NCBI GenBank assembly: GCA_905250125.1
Contig: CAJNOL010000796.1
Location: 37,990-101,989, forward strand
Source: Rotaria sordida
Lineage: Eukaryota; Rotifera; Eurotatoria; Philodinida; Philodinidae
Reading direction: 5' to 3'
DNA length: 64,000 nucleotides
Shown: positions 35,941-48,871 of the stretch, piece by piece
Layout: every line of letters begins with the position of its first letter
Position numbering within the stretch: position 1 is the first letter of the stretch
Position numbers and translations under genes: made by a program
The notes under the pieces: generated by a model
Database searches by the model: none
Told to the model about the DNA's origin: nothing
Seen by the model: the letters and a program-made list of their open reading frames with translations, nothing else

Positions 35941-36479
35941 AACATAGGCTATTCACTCACTTACCTTGCTGTATTGTTGATGGAGAGGCAACAAAATGAG
36001 TAAGACAGTTTTCATCAGATATATTCCACATTTCTGCATAAAAACAACATCTACATATAACGGAATCAGTTTCACACCTTATCACGATCGCCTTTAATCT
36101 TGAGCATCGACACAAAAATTAAGACCACAGCCGATGGATCCGATCCGCCCATGTTAACTGCTATATACCTTTCACAAACGTTCAGAAAAATACTTTTATT
36201 GCATGGCTCAATGAAAACACTTTTTTGAAATGAAAAGGGAACGAAAAACAATTAGCTTTTCGAAAAAAATTACCATACCCAACTACGTTCTTCTTCTTGA
36301 ATACGTAAAGAAAAAACAATTCATTGCATGGCTGAATGCTCCTCACACTTTCTCTCTAGATAAAGTGGTAACGAAAAGAGGGACGAGTCCTTTGACCGAA
36401 AGCATCCTACCTAACTATTTTTTTCTTCTTAACAAACAGAAAAATAATTTTGTTTGATGGCTCGATGCGACATTAGATG

Positions 36480-36620
36480 ATGTGTGGGTGTGTGTGAGAT
36501 GTGTAAGCGTGAGAGTGAGTCTTTCTTCGATGTCACTCAAACCTACACCTATACACTTACACCTACATACCTACACCTGCACACCTACACACCTACACAC
36601 TCGTACAATCACCCACATCT
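36480..36620. repeat. Head-to-head telomere-like pair inside the satellite
   Basis: G-rich GTGTGGGTGTGTGTGAG at 36481-36520, a spacer TCTTTCTTCGATGTCACTCA, then C-rich ACACCTACACC-type units to about 36615. The spacer resembles the one at 8220-8233 (TTCTTTCCATCACTCA). Confidence 0.7.
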
Positions 36621-36693
36621 ATCATACCTGTCCTTGTTATTTTTCTTCAAAATATACAGCGAAAATAATTTTACTGTATGCCCCGATACGCAC

Positions 36694-37115
36694 CAGAGGT
36701 CGAAACGAACCGAACTTTTGTGGTTCGACTTCGGTTCGGTTCGATTGAATTTTTCAAAACCGGTTCGGGCTCGGTTCGGTTCGATTGAGTTTTTAAAAAG
36801 TCAGTTCGAGTTCGGTTCGGATCGACTCGAACCGAGCCGAACCACTAGACTTCGGATCGGGTCAGCAAAAATAGTTTAAAAAAGCTGTATATTAGTATTC
36901 TAATGGCAGATAATTGCTTATTTTAACTACCCTTTAACTAGTGACCCGTTTGAGAGAAGTGAAAGTACTTTTTTGAATATGTAAGGCGACTTTTAAAAAC
37001 GGACAACTGCTACCGATTCAGATCGAGCCAAGATTGCCCGGTTCGAGTTCGGTTCGGTTCGATTGAGTTTTCTAAAAGTCGGTTCGGGTTCGGTTCAGTT
37101 CGTTTTCGGCCTCTG
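36694..37115. mobile_element. hAT-like MITE inserted in the satellite
   Basis: 422 bp. The left end reads CAGAGGTCGAAACGAACCG; the right end reverse-complemented reads CAGAGGCCGAAAACGAACTG. It is flanked by a perfect 8-bp duplication ATACGCAC at 36686-36693 and 37116-37123. The interior has many GGTTCGGTTCG-type words and no coding frame. The duplicated 8 bp belongs to the satellite unit, so insertion followed array formation. Confidence 0.88.
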
Positions 37116-39060
37116 ATACGCACACTGTAATTTTACATAGAGATAGAACTAAAACAGAGAAGAGCCTTTCAATCAAAATCACCATACCTATCTGTTTTCT
37201 TCTTCTTGAAAACATACAGAAAATATAATTTTATCGCATGGCTCAATGCGCACACTATTTTTCTACATAGAGGAAACTAAAAAAGAGAAGATGCATTCAA
37301 TTGAAAGCATCGAACCTGTCAGATGTTTTTCTCCTTGAAAATATACAGAAAAATATTTTTGTTTCATGGCTCAATGCGCACTATCGTTTACTAAATAGAG
37401 AGAGGCCGAAAAAAAGAGAAGAGACCTTCGATCAAAAGCATCATACCTGCCCTTGTTGTTCTTCTTGAACATATACAGAAAAATAATTTTGTTTCCATGG
37501 CCCAATAGTCACACTCTTTTTCCACATAGAAAGGAAATTAAAAAGGAGAAGTGAGTTTCAGTCAAAAGCACCATATCTATCTGTCTTCTTCTTGAAAACA
37601 ACGCGAAAAAAAAATGTATTGTATATCTGAATGCTCACACTGTCTTTCTAGATAGAAAGGGAACGAAAAGAGAGAAGAGTCCTTCTATTGAAAGCATCAT
37701 ATCTGTCTGTGCTTTTCTTCTTAAAAACATACAGAAAAATGATTTTACTTCATGACCCAATGTGCATACTCTTTTTCTAGATAGAAAGCGAACGTATAAA
37801 GAGAAGAGACCTGCAATCAAAGGTATCATACCTGTCAGTGACGTTGTTCTTGAAAATATATAGAAAAATTAATTTTATTACATGCCTCAATGTGCACACT
37901 GTTATTTTGCATACAAAGGGAACCAAAAAAGAGAAGAGTCTTTCCATTAAAAGTACCATACTTATATGTCTTCTTCTTCTTCTTAAAAACATAGTAAAAA
38001 AATAGTTTTATTGCATGGATCAACGCGCATACTTCTTTTCTACATAGAGAGAGAACCAAAAAAAGAGAAGAACTGTGCGATTGAAAGCATCATACCTGCT
38101 TGTGTTGTTCTTCTTGAAAATATACAGAAAAAACAATTTTATTGCGTGACTTGGTGGGTGTACTCTTTTTCGATATAGAGAGGAAACAAAAAGAGAGAGA
38201 AGCCCTTCGATCAAAAGCATCACACCTAATGATGTTCTTCTTCTTAAATACGTAGAGAAAATAATTTATTCCATGGGTGAATGCTTACGTTGATTTTTTC
38301 ATATAGAGAGGAAACAAGAAGAGAGAAGAGCTCTTTAATTGAAAGCATCATACCTGCCTACGTTTTTCTTCTTGAACATATATAGAAAGAATAATTTTAT
38401 GGTATGTTTGCGTGCACCCACTCCGTTTTTTACATACAGAGGGAACGAAAGAAGAGGCGAGTCCTTCAATCAAAAGCATCTCACCTTGGTGTGTTTCTCT
38501 TCTTAGCAACAAAGAGACAAAATAATTTTATTGCATGGCTCAATGCGCACACTCTTTTTCTGAATAGCTAAAGCACGAGAAAAAAGAAGAGGCGTTCGAT
38601 CAAAATCATCATACCTAACTGTGTTCCTCTTCTTGAAAACATTGTAGAAAAATAATTTTGTTTCATGGCTCAATGGGTGCACTCTTTTTCTAGATAGAGA
38701 CGGAACGACACAAGAGAAAACCAGTTTGTTTGAAAGCATCATACCAGCCCACGTTCTTCTTCTTGAAAATATACCGAAAAAAATCATTTTATTATATGCC
38801 TGAATGCGCTCACTCTTCGTTATTTTTTACACAGAGAGGGAATGGAAAAGAGAAGAATCTTTCAATCGAAAGTATCATACCTATTTGTCTTTTTCTTCAT
38901 GAAAACATATTGAAAAATAAATTTATTGCATGACCCAATGCGCACAATATTTTTCACGTAGGGGAGAAGAAAACAGAAGAGTCATTTGACTGAAATGGTC
39001 ATTTCTAGCTGCGCTATTGTTCAACATAACGTAGAGAAAAAAAATCAGTGTTGTCGCCTG

Positions 39061-40484
39061 ATAGCGTTACGTTACTTTATCTTTCGACATATTCACGTAG
39101 AAACAGACATATGTGTAGGAACTGCAAAATGATAAACCGTTTTTTTTTGGTGTATGTAGGCCTATCTGTCTAAAACATGTGTGTTGAAAGACTATTTACC
39201 TAGTTCTGCATGATTTGTTTTATGAGATTTTTGTGTTTCTTAGTTTCTCATTTTGAACGCTTTAGACTGGCGAGGTTTTTGTTTTTATATTTATTTGTAA
39301 GTTATTAGTTTCGAATTTAAGCTTTTGGTGATTGCATTGGTGAAACTTTCTTGACTCTCAAGTTTTAAGATTTTTTGTAGTGAAAAGCATAGAGTATCTT
39401 CATTAGAGATTTTTAAATATTTTGTATAATAGTATTTTTAGTTTGTACTGAGATAAAAATGACTGTTATGAAACCACTCTTACTAGCTAGTCTCCGATAT
39501 TGTCTCGCGCGCTACCAACCATATAAAAGTTAAGCTTTTATGCTCTTTGTATTCATAAACGTTTTTGCGTACCCAATTTTGTGGAGTTTTCTATCCGAGA
39601 TTGTCGGCTCACGAATATTTCTAAAATAATTTCAATTGTAAATATTGTAATTTATGATTATGTAAATTTTTTTTTTTTTTGAGTTCGAATGTAGATTTTT
39701 TCCAAATCAGATAGTGTTCCAACTAGGTCTGTGACAGCTCACCATTCTATGAATCTGTTATTTTTTAAGATCTGCGTCTAGAAATAAGTTCCTTTTTTTT
39801 CGGACTAGATCCGGTGTGTAGTTTTTCTTTCGGAAACTGGATCTACTGGTCAGTTCTGTTTTCGGAACTCGGTTCATTAATCAATTCTTCTTTCGAGTAC
39901 TGGATCTAGTAACCAGTCCTATCCAGATGGACTCGGTGTACTAATAATGTTAATGCAGTAATTCTATTCAGTACTTGTTCGAGTTGTCAAAAAAACAACT
40001 CGTCATCAGTTCCGGTTGATTTCAAAGCAACTGGTGAGCACTCTCAGCTCTTTTCAAGTGAACTAGATGTGTGATACTATTTCAGTTCCTCGATCACGAA
40101 CTGTTGCAGATCTACTTCAAATTCAACACCTATTAGAAAACGTATTTTCCTACTTGCAATATGACTTTTTGTACACCACTGTAGACCATGATAGGCAACT
40201 CAGAATAAAATTCTTGAGTTTCACACATCATGACAGATGTGTCGACATGCCATTTGGCATTTTTTTGATCAATAAGTTTTTTATTTTGATTTTAGAATAA
40301 AGTTCTTGCTAAAATTTGGACCAAGTTGTTGTTTAAATTGATTTTTTGAATTCTAATTAAATGTTGAATTGGGCATATCGCTCAGTGTTTCGTACCTAGA
40401 TTTAATTGTAGATTTAAAAGTACGGTTTTAATTTGAGGAAATTTTTGAATTAGAATTATTATTTCACTTAAATCCGAAATTACA
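39061..40484. other. Intergenic region with minor repeats
   Basis: No supported gene. Short repeats of the type TTCGGA(C/A)ACTGGATCTA(C/G)T occur at about 39790-39920. A 77-codon frame at 40067-40300 has no recognisable domain. Confidence 0.45.
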
Positions 40485-41215
40485 TTGGGCAATCCAAAAG
40501 TAGCAGCAAAGTATTTTAGTTTCTCATAAAAAGTTTAAAGAAACTTTCTCTCTATACTTTAAAAAAAAACCTGTCTTTAATAACTATACTTATAATATCG
40601 ACTTGACATGCAGGCACTTTGTCTTTTTTTTGTCCTGTCATTTAAAAATATAATTTTCTCTTGACAGAAATATGATGGTTAACTTGGGGCAATCTTTTCT
40701 AGCATCTTTTTAAAATCAACTAGTCCTATTTTAATTCATCATGTAGAACGGAAACAAACTATTAACCATCAATATTACATCAATAATTGTTTGCAACCTT
40801 TCATCAAAAAAACCGAGAAGCAAAGATCCTCATATGGTGTTCATGATATTAAACTTCATCACGATAATGGATGAACACATTTTCATAAAGATGTGTTGAA
40901 TTGTCTTGAATCTGAAGGTATCATAATAATTCCACACACGCCTTATTCTTCGGATCTGCCACCATGTGATTTTTGGTTATTTGACTTGATCAAAGAAAAT
41001 CTAACTAATCAAAACGATACAGAATTGTTGCATTAAGATGTGTCTAACTTCATGGACTCTTTAAATAAAGACAAGTATAGAAATAAGTTCGATAAATGAA
41101 TTCAACGGATGCAATTTTGGATGGATAATCGAACATTTGATGAAATAAAAAATTTGATGAACTTGTTTTTGTATTTCTTTTTTGTTCTACCCCCACTACT
41201 TTTTGTATATCCTAA
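40485..41215 (+). mobile_element. Dead mariner-type element with C-terminal transposase remnant
   Basis: The ends TTGGGCAATCCAAAAGTAG and, reverse-complemented, TTAGGATATACAAAAAGTAG form short inverted repeats. Between about 40690 and 41100 broken frames match the C-terminal half of a mariner transposase: INNCLQPFIKKTEKQRSSYG, then KLHHDN and PYSSDLPPCDFWLFD. The two visible acidic residues are 34 apart, the DD34D signature. The N-terminal DNA-binding half is missing. In-frame stops, including a TGA right after HHDNG, make it inactive. Confidence 0.8.
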
Positions 41216-41961
41216 TATGTATAGATAGCTAAGCATTGAATGAGACGAGAAAAGAAAGAAAAATAAACGAAGAGAAGAACATTGAATATCAGAAAGAGAA
41301 TACAGATTGTTGATATAATATGTTCTAATATCACCATTACATGACATAACAAGCAGATTTTAGCAAAATTTTATTATTACGATATTAGTTGAAGAATGAT
41401 CAAATCTCACAGAAAAATACAGCATTATTGTTTTTACCATAAGACTATAGAAAGAGAAAGTTTCTTTAAGCTTTTTATAAGGAATTAAAATACCTTCATC
41501 ACCACTTTTGAATTGCCCTAAGTAGTTTCTTTCTTGATAAATCTATCATTCAAAGTACCAAATTACAGTTGAAAAACTTTTGTATTTACTATAATTACTT
41601 TAGAGTGACTGTTCAAGTATTTAGTTTTATAGAGATATGCTCCAATCGGACACATTCTCCTTTCAACATTTTTCACCAAGATCATATTATTCACCATTCC
41701 GATCTGTTTTTTCATAACAACACGTATTTGATAAGAATCGATTCTATTTATTTCTACGTGAAGTTTGAGGCAATTATTCTCGTGGCATATGCTTGATGTA
41801 TGATTCACTGTTTGCATGCATAATGCAAAAAGTTGTTTTTCTTCCTCCTCTCGCTACAATACTAAGTGGAGAAAATTTTGACGAATGACATGTGGCAACC
41901 ATTCATCGAACAAGTTTCATACACAGTTACAATCAACAAAAAGAAAACATTACTCATATAA
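41216..41961. other. Upstream region of the MTMR14-like gene
   Basis: AT-rich with no supported gene. It presumably carries the promoter of the following plus-strand gene. Confidence 0.4.
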
Positions 41962-43476
41962 ATGGAAACATTCCAAAATAGATTTACATCTGAATTAATA
42001 TCTATGAATGATATTATTAATCTTCTTCGTAATTCTATACAACAGCAATACAATGCCAAACAACTTGACATAAAAAATGAAACTATTGAAAAAAATGTTC
42101 GAATTTTATTTGAACAAGATTATGTTTGTCAATATATTTCCAATACAAATGGTGAATTATCATTAGCTTATCCAAGTCAAATTCTTGTACCTATTATTGA
42201 CAAATGGTCTGAAGTACAAACGCCAAAAATTACACCATCAATCAATATTCGTGATTGTTGTGTTCGATCACGAATTGCTCGATGTCGATCTCGTCTCGTT
42301 GTTCCTACCTTATTCATCGATGGAAAGTATATTTGTCGATCGGCAACTCTCTCGTCCTGGGGTGAAATATATCCACGATTAAGTATGGATCTTTTAGTAG
42401 ATGCTGGCAATAGACGTTTTGCTCAACCTGCAGCCAATATTGACAATGCTTTCATTGACATTGAACAACCTCAACAACGGACTATTTTTGATAAACTTCG
42501 CAGTGCTGATGTTGATCTATTGAATATATTCGATATCGGTTCAATAGTAAATTTGATGGTACAACAGAAAAATATTCTATTCGGTATGAAAATAACAGCA
42601 TCGGAAAAGTTTGATAAACACGATCGATATAGAACATTTCAAATGATATTACTTCCCTATCCAGGATGTGAACATTTTCGAGAAGTAGCTATACAGAAAT
42701 ACAATGGTGAATTTATGTTTTACGATTGGTCTCTATCGAAAAATGATGCTCTACTTGACGTACCGATTCATCTTGCTTCACGTGTAAATACCGATTGGCT
42801 ATTTTGGCGATCATGGAATACTATTCAATTAACGCAGAACTATTTTCAAATACTTCTTCGTCATCTTGAAACAGAAAAACGTGGTATTCTTATTCATTGT
42901 CTTTCGGGATGGGATCGAACACCATTGTTCATATCTTTGCTTCGCTTATCATTATGGGCTGATGGTTTTATTCATCAATCACTGACAGTTGAAGAAATAC
43001 TCTATTTAACACTTGCCTACGACTGGTATTTATTTGGACATAATTTACCAGAACGATTACCACATGGTGAAGAAATTCTCTATTTTACTTTCATGGTTCT
43101 TCCATATTTAGTTGGTGACGAATTTGTTTTTCAATCATCGAATACTACTCGTCACCATTCGACATTGACAACAACTGGAATTAGTTGTAATTATATGCCA
43201 GAACGTCATGTTTATAATAATAACACATCCTGTGTGAATGTTGCAGATGATTCAGTAATCAATGTTCATCGAAATCCATGTCAATATAATTCGATTGGTT
43301 TTGAAGAAAATAAAAAAACGATTCGCAAAGAGAAATTACTTGCTGTTTTTCATCTATTTCATACATGTTATCGAACTGTCATACCAAAAATTTCAACTAC
43401 ATTGAATAATGGACCACCACCAGTACCAGACATGGCTCGTAGAATTAAGAATTTTGTATTGCAAAGGCGATCGTAA
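41962..43476 (+). CDS. MTMR14: Myotubularin-related protein 14 (Jumpy-like phosphoinositide phosphatase)
   Basis: Single-exon frame of 504 residues matching MTMR14/Jumpy over its whole length. The family removes the 3-phosphate from PI3P and PI(3,5)P2 and dampens autophagy and calcium release. Blocks in order: ARCRSRLVVP and GKYICRSATLSSWGE; KILFGMK-like QQKNILFGMKITASEKFD; LPYPGCEHF; the active-site CX5R loop HCLSGWDRTP with Cys313 and Arg319; LLRLSLWADG; LAYDWYLFGH; and a C-terminal LLAVFHLFHTCYRTV. All catalytic residues are intact. It is shorter than the human protein (about 650) because the linker between catalytic core and tail is reduced. The ATG at 41962 opens the family region. An AATAAA signal lies at 43617-43622. 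It has no introns, unlike most genes here. Confidence 0.92.
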   Translation: METFQNRFTSELISMNDIINLLRNSIQQQYNAKQLDIKNETIEKNVRILFEQDYVCQYISNTNGELSLAYPSQILVPIIDKWSEVQTPKITPSINIRDCCVRSRIARCRSRLVVPTLFIDGKYICRSATLSSWGEIYPRLSMDLLVDAGNRRFAQPAANIDNAFIDIEQPQQRTIFDKLRSADVDLLNIFDIGSIVNLMVQQKNILFGMKITASEKFDKHDRYRTFQMILLPYPGCEHFREVAIQKYNGEFMFYDWSLSKNDALLDVPIHLASRVNTDWLFWRSWNTIQLTQNYFQILLRHLETEKRGILIHCLSGWDRTPLFISLLRLSLWADGFIHQSLTVEEILYLTLAYDWYLFGHNLPERLPHGEEILYFTFMVLPYLVGDEFVFQSSNTTRHHSTLTTTGISCNYMPERHVYNNNTSCVNVADDSVINVHRNPCQYNSIGFEENKKTIRKEKLLAVFHLFHTCYRTVIPKISTTLNNGPPPVPDMARRIKNFVLQRRS

Positions 43477-44752
43477 TTTCATTGATATTTTTGAATGAAT
43501 TGTGATATGTTGCAGCTGAACTTGAAACATCATATTTTCTCTGTTCTTTTGTGAAACACAATTGTAAACGATTGTGGAAGAGATGTTTTGAATTTTGAAT
43601 CAGAATGAAATATCTAAATAAAAAACATCGATTTCTTACTCTCTTCATTTTGTAATTATTTCAATCCTGACTACATGTTGTTAAGACAATTGGAATTTTT
43701 TTTCTTCTCTTCACCTTGTAGCAGATTGTTATGAAAATAAAAATGAAGGGAGTGGATGACTTCATCTCTTTGAATGCATCTATCCACCATCAGTTACAAG
43801 GTCGGTCGAAGTTGTATTCAAATTAAATTTTTTCAAGATATTATCGCTTTTTAGGATCCGTGATTTGTGGCTTTTGATAAATCAATATATTTTTATATGT
43901 ATTCTCGTGACAAAGCTTCAAATAGTTTATTCAATCAATAAAACAACATTCCCTAAATATCAGAACCAGTGAGATAAGCAAAAATTTCGATGAAGGTCTC
44001 ATTTTAAGAATGACTCAATTGTAGTCTTCAGGATAGTGTTTCACAACAAGGTATACAATTACACAATTGCAACAAGAAGAAAATTTCTCAATGATAAAGA
44101 TGGGATCTATTCGTGTTTTTTTTTAACCGAACCAAATTGATCTCATCTCTGCTCGATAGAGCAGGCAACAATAACATATGATACTAATAGAAAAAGTCCG
44201 TACATAATGATACCCATAATATTTCTCTTCTTTGATTGCTTGCTCCTATATTTTTACTATTTCTTACTAGAGGTCAATCCAACAACAAACAATGACTTAC
44301 TTTAAGTTGTTTACAACTTGACATTAGCGTCAAATGTTTGATATCAATATTGAAAGCGATGGGAACAGGAAACGTCAACAAAGTATAAACTCATCAGATT
44401 GTTGTAACATTCTCTTCATCTATTACAGTAAAGATCGAATCTTCGAAGCCACTTGCCACCAAATAAAATAACATAAAATTTCTTAGTTGATAGATTCATT
44501 CGATTGAAGTTTCACATGAAGATACTTGAAAGATTATCTGGGTGTAATTCGAACTAGGACAACACTGAATTCAAAATCCTGAATTATCTCAGTGAAAAAT
44601 TTTCGATTTACTATAGGATTATTTGTGAAATAAAATCCAGTCTAATAGATTCCCAATATCACTGAGCCACAGCTAACTTTAAAGCTCTTTATTTTTTTCT
44701 CGTTTTCTATGATTCTATACAATAACAAAATGATTACTTTTTATTAAAACCA
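43477..44752. other. Intergenic, nothing recognised
   Basis: AT-rich sequence without a supported gene or repeat, apart from the polyadenylation signal of the upstream gene. Confidence 0.5.
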
Positions 44753-46118
44753 ACTCAAAGAGTTCTCTATCAGCTATGACAGAATAACTTTTTGAAAAAG
44801 TATATACTGAGAAAAAGTTATAGCAAAATAAGTAAGAGTTCTTTGGAATTTATCTGAATTAAATCGTATGGAGGGATTCGAATTACTGCAATATAAATTT
44901 TCGGTGTCTTATTTTTCCATCATCTTATTGATTTCTTAGACATTTTCAAATCAGTAGTATTTACTTTTGATAGATAAACTTGCTCCTCAATCTACTTCGA
45001 TCAACATTATAAAATGAGAAAACAATATCTACAATATATCTAAGAGTATCGATCTCAGATATTATACACAGTACTATAGAATGTTTATTGAAGGTACATA
45101 TAATTATTACAGATCTTTTCAATGTTTTGTATCGATAAATCACTTTTAATAGATCTTATCTCGGACGCTATTCCATGAAAAAATGCTTCAAGTCTTGTCT
45201 TTCTATTACTGGAAATCTAAAATTGTTAGATACTTTTATTTTCAAAATATTTATCTGATACTAACCACTATTGAATCGTGATTTTCACATTTATTATGCA
45301 ACGACTGAACTATACTCATTTTGCATAGCAGAAAGTTTTTATTTCTCATGCTGTTATAAATTTGAAAAAATTGAATATTTTTTCTTTTCTCAGCTAAACA
45401 CAGAAACTCTTGATATTTTTACTAGTGATTGTAAATCACAAATTAATTGATTTACAAAATTTTTATATTGAGTAAATGTACAAGTTAAAAGTCGTTGTTC
45501 AACCACTTCTCGTTCATCTCAAATAGTTTACTTAGGGCAATCCAAAAGTAGTGGCGCCATTACCAAATTTTCTTATAGAAAGGTTAGAGAAATTTTCTTT
45601 TTTTATGAACAGATAGAGCGTCTTTCGCCCTATTTTTCTATGCTATTTGATCACTATTCAACTGATGTCATAATAATAAAATTTCGATCAGTATAGTACT
45701 GTTCGAAATTATATTCTAGAAGTGATACAGATTTTTTAAATGGTCTCACGCTATCATATCTGAATTGATTCGAATTACCCTAGATTAATTTTACACTAGC
45801 AATAGAAATGAATAACATAAGTCGGAATATTTTTTAAACTGTATCGCATCTGTTAGTTCGTTTGTTTATTAAGATATTTTCGAATCCGAAAGAAAACAGT
45901 TTGAACTATCGAATATACATTTTTGTATTACATATGAATATCTAAGTGATGGAAAAATAAGGTAATGAGAATTTCCACTGAAGTGATTCGAATTGTCCAA
46001 TGTGGGTATAATTCAAATCGACTCGAAAGGAGTCTTGCTTCTTTTTTTGTTATAAGTTTTTCTCAGTATATATTTTTTCAAAAAGTTCTTCTATTAGTTG
46101 ATAGAAAACTCTCTGAAC
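44753..46118. mobile_element. Element with ~200-bp diverged inverted ends
   Basis: The left arm (44753-44955) and right arm (45930-46118, reverse-complemented) share CTC/TTCAAAGAGTT.TCTATCA, ACTTTTTGAAAAA.TATATACTGAGAAAAA.TTATA, ATTCGAAT.ACT and CTTATTTTTCCATCA in the same order. No transposase frame lies inside. A second insertion with mariner-like ends sits within it near 45533-45780. Ends are clearly diverged, so it is old. Confidence 0.6.
45533..45780. mobile_element. Short element sharing the mariner end at 40485
   Basis: Begins TTAGGGCAATCCAAAAGTAG, almost the same as the left end of the dead mariner. The possible right end near 45765-45780 (reverse complement TAGGGTAATTCGAA) matches only partly. 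Probably an internally deleted relative. Confidence 0.5.
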
Positions 46119-48871
46119 TGATTGTGACAAAAATAGATTTGTAAAGTTTTGATCTGAATTATTACAGATGACTCTATTATGTAGGAAACTATTAATAAAG
46201 TTCGCATCATTTGTAATATAGGTTTCTTAGAAGATATTGAGCTGACATCTACAATTGTTAATCTTTGATTGAAAGAAAGATATCTGTTTTCCAGAGAGTC
46301 TGACTTAGTAATAAACAACGAATAATGAAGTTAGTATTTCAAATGATATGTAATTTATCATATCGATTATTCATAAGCAGTTGGTTGTTGCTGCACGTAA
46401 AAAGAGAACGCAATAAGTTATACAATAACTTGAGTAAAGCAATATCAACAAATTTTTTCCTTGCTAGTAGTTGGTTTTGTAGTTGCTTGTGTCTTAACTA
46501 AATACAGTCAGTAGATATAATTCTCTTGAAAAATTATTAACACTTCAAGCTTTCAACGTCACATAGAAGGATATTTTAGTTTTTGCAATAGAGAAAGTAT
46601 TGTATTGTCTTTCATAAATAATGATCTAAGTTTTTTTTTCTGTCATTTAATGCCTTTCTTGAAAATCTGTTAGTAATAGCTTGTTTATCTGATAGATAGA
46701 CGTAAGATGATAAAAAAAATATTGATTCATACTATTATTATTGTTGTTTATCTTCAATGAATAAATAAAAATTAAGATCACAGCAACAGCACTACCTTTA
46801 GTAGATATCTATTGTAATTAATCAATACGAGCTTCATTCATAGCTCAACGTCATTTTCACTCTTCAGATATTGACAAACTTAAATTGATCTAGATTTTGT
46901 TTTTATGATTAGCTAAAACTTTTATCAAAGCATCTTTCTTTTTTTTTTCTCTTCTACTAACTAGTAAAACAATAAATTAACTATGAATAATATACTTACA
47001 CTATTTACTTTATTGTTATATTGTAGAACACATCTATTATTTATTCAATCAGCACGAGATAGGCTTTGAAACAAAAATTCGGCTTGAAATAAAATGCATC
47101 AAGTGTTTTTTTTTCAATATTTTTATTAAATACATTCATATCTTATATGTACAATGTTATTCATAATTGCTTTTCCAAATAAATCATTTGACGTAGGTGT
47201 CTATAGAGAAAAAGAAAAGAGAAATGTTTCTAATATTGCTGCTTGCATTCTCAAGAGTTTTGATCAATTAATTATTATAGTTGATGATGGAAATGACTTT
47301 TTTTTTATTATAAAAAAGAAACATAGTCGAATAGTTAGTACTGGAAAATTATGAAGTCTGAAAGAACAGTCTTTGCTTGAAAAAAAAATCTACTCCCAAG
47401 CGATTTGAAAAGAAAAACAAATATTGTATATCATAATAAAAAAAAACAATTAATAAACAGTATATAATTCGAATGAACGTCTTGGTTATCTTTAGTTATA
47501 AAAGATTCTGTATATCATAAGACAATATGTGTTATCTGTCAATATAAAATCAATGTTTTCTTTACATCATGGACGTGCAAAATTCCAGACTTCTAAGTCT
47601 TGTGCTTTGTTGTAATCAATCATTTCGTTTATACCAGTGAGGCAAGTCACATGGTCATGTTTTGTGTATCAATATTCCGTCCTTTAATGGATTGTGTTAA
47701 AAAAACAAAATACATCGTAAGGTGCACCGTGTGGACTTCTACAATTTACATAAGATTACTTTTTTTTTTATAGTTGCATATTTCGCTTTCAAAATGGACA
47801 AAGTTTTGAGCGATGAAATTTCGACATTGCGAAAAAATAACACGAACAAAAAATTTCTTGTTTCTTGTTTCATGTTTTTGTCACCTATGTAAATTGTACA
47901 GCTTCTCATACTACATCTTCCCCACATATTTTGTTTTTATTTATGAAAAACATATTAAGTGGTAAAAAAGTGAAACAAGAAAAAAAGGAGTTCATTCCGT
48001 GCAAAAAAAACAATTGTTGTATGGCTGGAATGTGATAAATAAAAACTTTTATCTATCTTAGAGAGCCGGTTGAAAAAGCTTTTGTAGTGCTCCATGTATT
48101 TATTTCATAGTGTCACATTACTATTGTTATCTGCATCTCAATAAGAAAAAAAGAAAAGAATTTCTATGAGATATATTTATATTTCAAAATACATTCTTAA
48201 TAAAATCATAATAGTTTATATGAATTTTCTCTTTTAATTATCAATAAATAAATAATGATTGAAAATATTCAATTAATTAATTCTATTATTTTCTTCTACT
48301 TTCAAGAAGATTAACGAGTTAAATTTAAATGTATCGATAACAATTCTCACATTCGAATAAGCTAAATTCTATGATGTTATACATTTAGGTTATCCTATAC
48401 GTTTAGAAATATATCATATAGTACAACAGATAGTTGACCATAATATAGCGACATCTATGTTTAAAAATTTTATAATTAAATAATTATAAACGTTCTCTTT
48501 GTTTATCAAGAGTTTTATTAATTTTCATCAAGAAATAAATTTATATTTTTTTTTTTTTCTTTTCCTCCTATACAATGATCTTACTAATGTCGATTATCGT
48601 TCGATTGAATCCATTTCATCTTCTTCTTTTTCTTACTTCCTCAGATATAATATTTGTTTATTTATTTTTAAGTCACTGATCATGTCACAAATACTTTTCT
48701 CATGAATTTTTTTTTATTTTTCATAGGTTTTCATTTCTATCATTTATTTATTCTTATTAGTTATTAATTCTAATTGTTGTTCAACCTCGATGTTTTGCGT
48801 TTATTTTAATAAATTAATTTTATTATTAAATCAAAAAATTCATTTTTTTATTGTCGTTAATTCTTTTTCAA
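46119..48871. other. Intergenic, nothing recognised
   Basis: About 2.7 kb of AT-rich sequence with many A or T runs and no supported gene. Confidence 0.5.

Larger units (their letters stand above)
36185..39060 (+). repeat. ~130-bp satellite array, interrupted
   Basis: About 17-20 diverged units of roughly 125-135 bp. The unit pattern is: a tract close to ATTTTATTGCATGGCTCAATGC, then CACACT(C)TTTTTCTA.ATAGAGAGG, GAACGAAAAGAGAAGAG, CAAAAGCATCATACCTG, and TTCTTCTTCTTGAAAA. It is interrupted by telomere-like sequence (36480-36620) and by the element at 36694-37115. Open frames on the minus strand are by-products of the repeat and change frame between units. Confidence 0.85.

Noticed and set aside
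36230-38933. Several 60-130 codon frames on both strands in the satellite field
   Set aside because: They follow the ~130-bp repeat, which is not a multiple of three, shift frame between units and show no domain.
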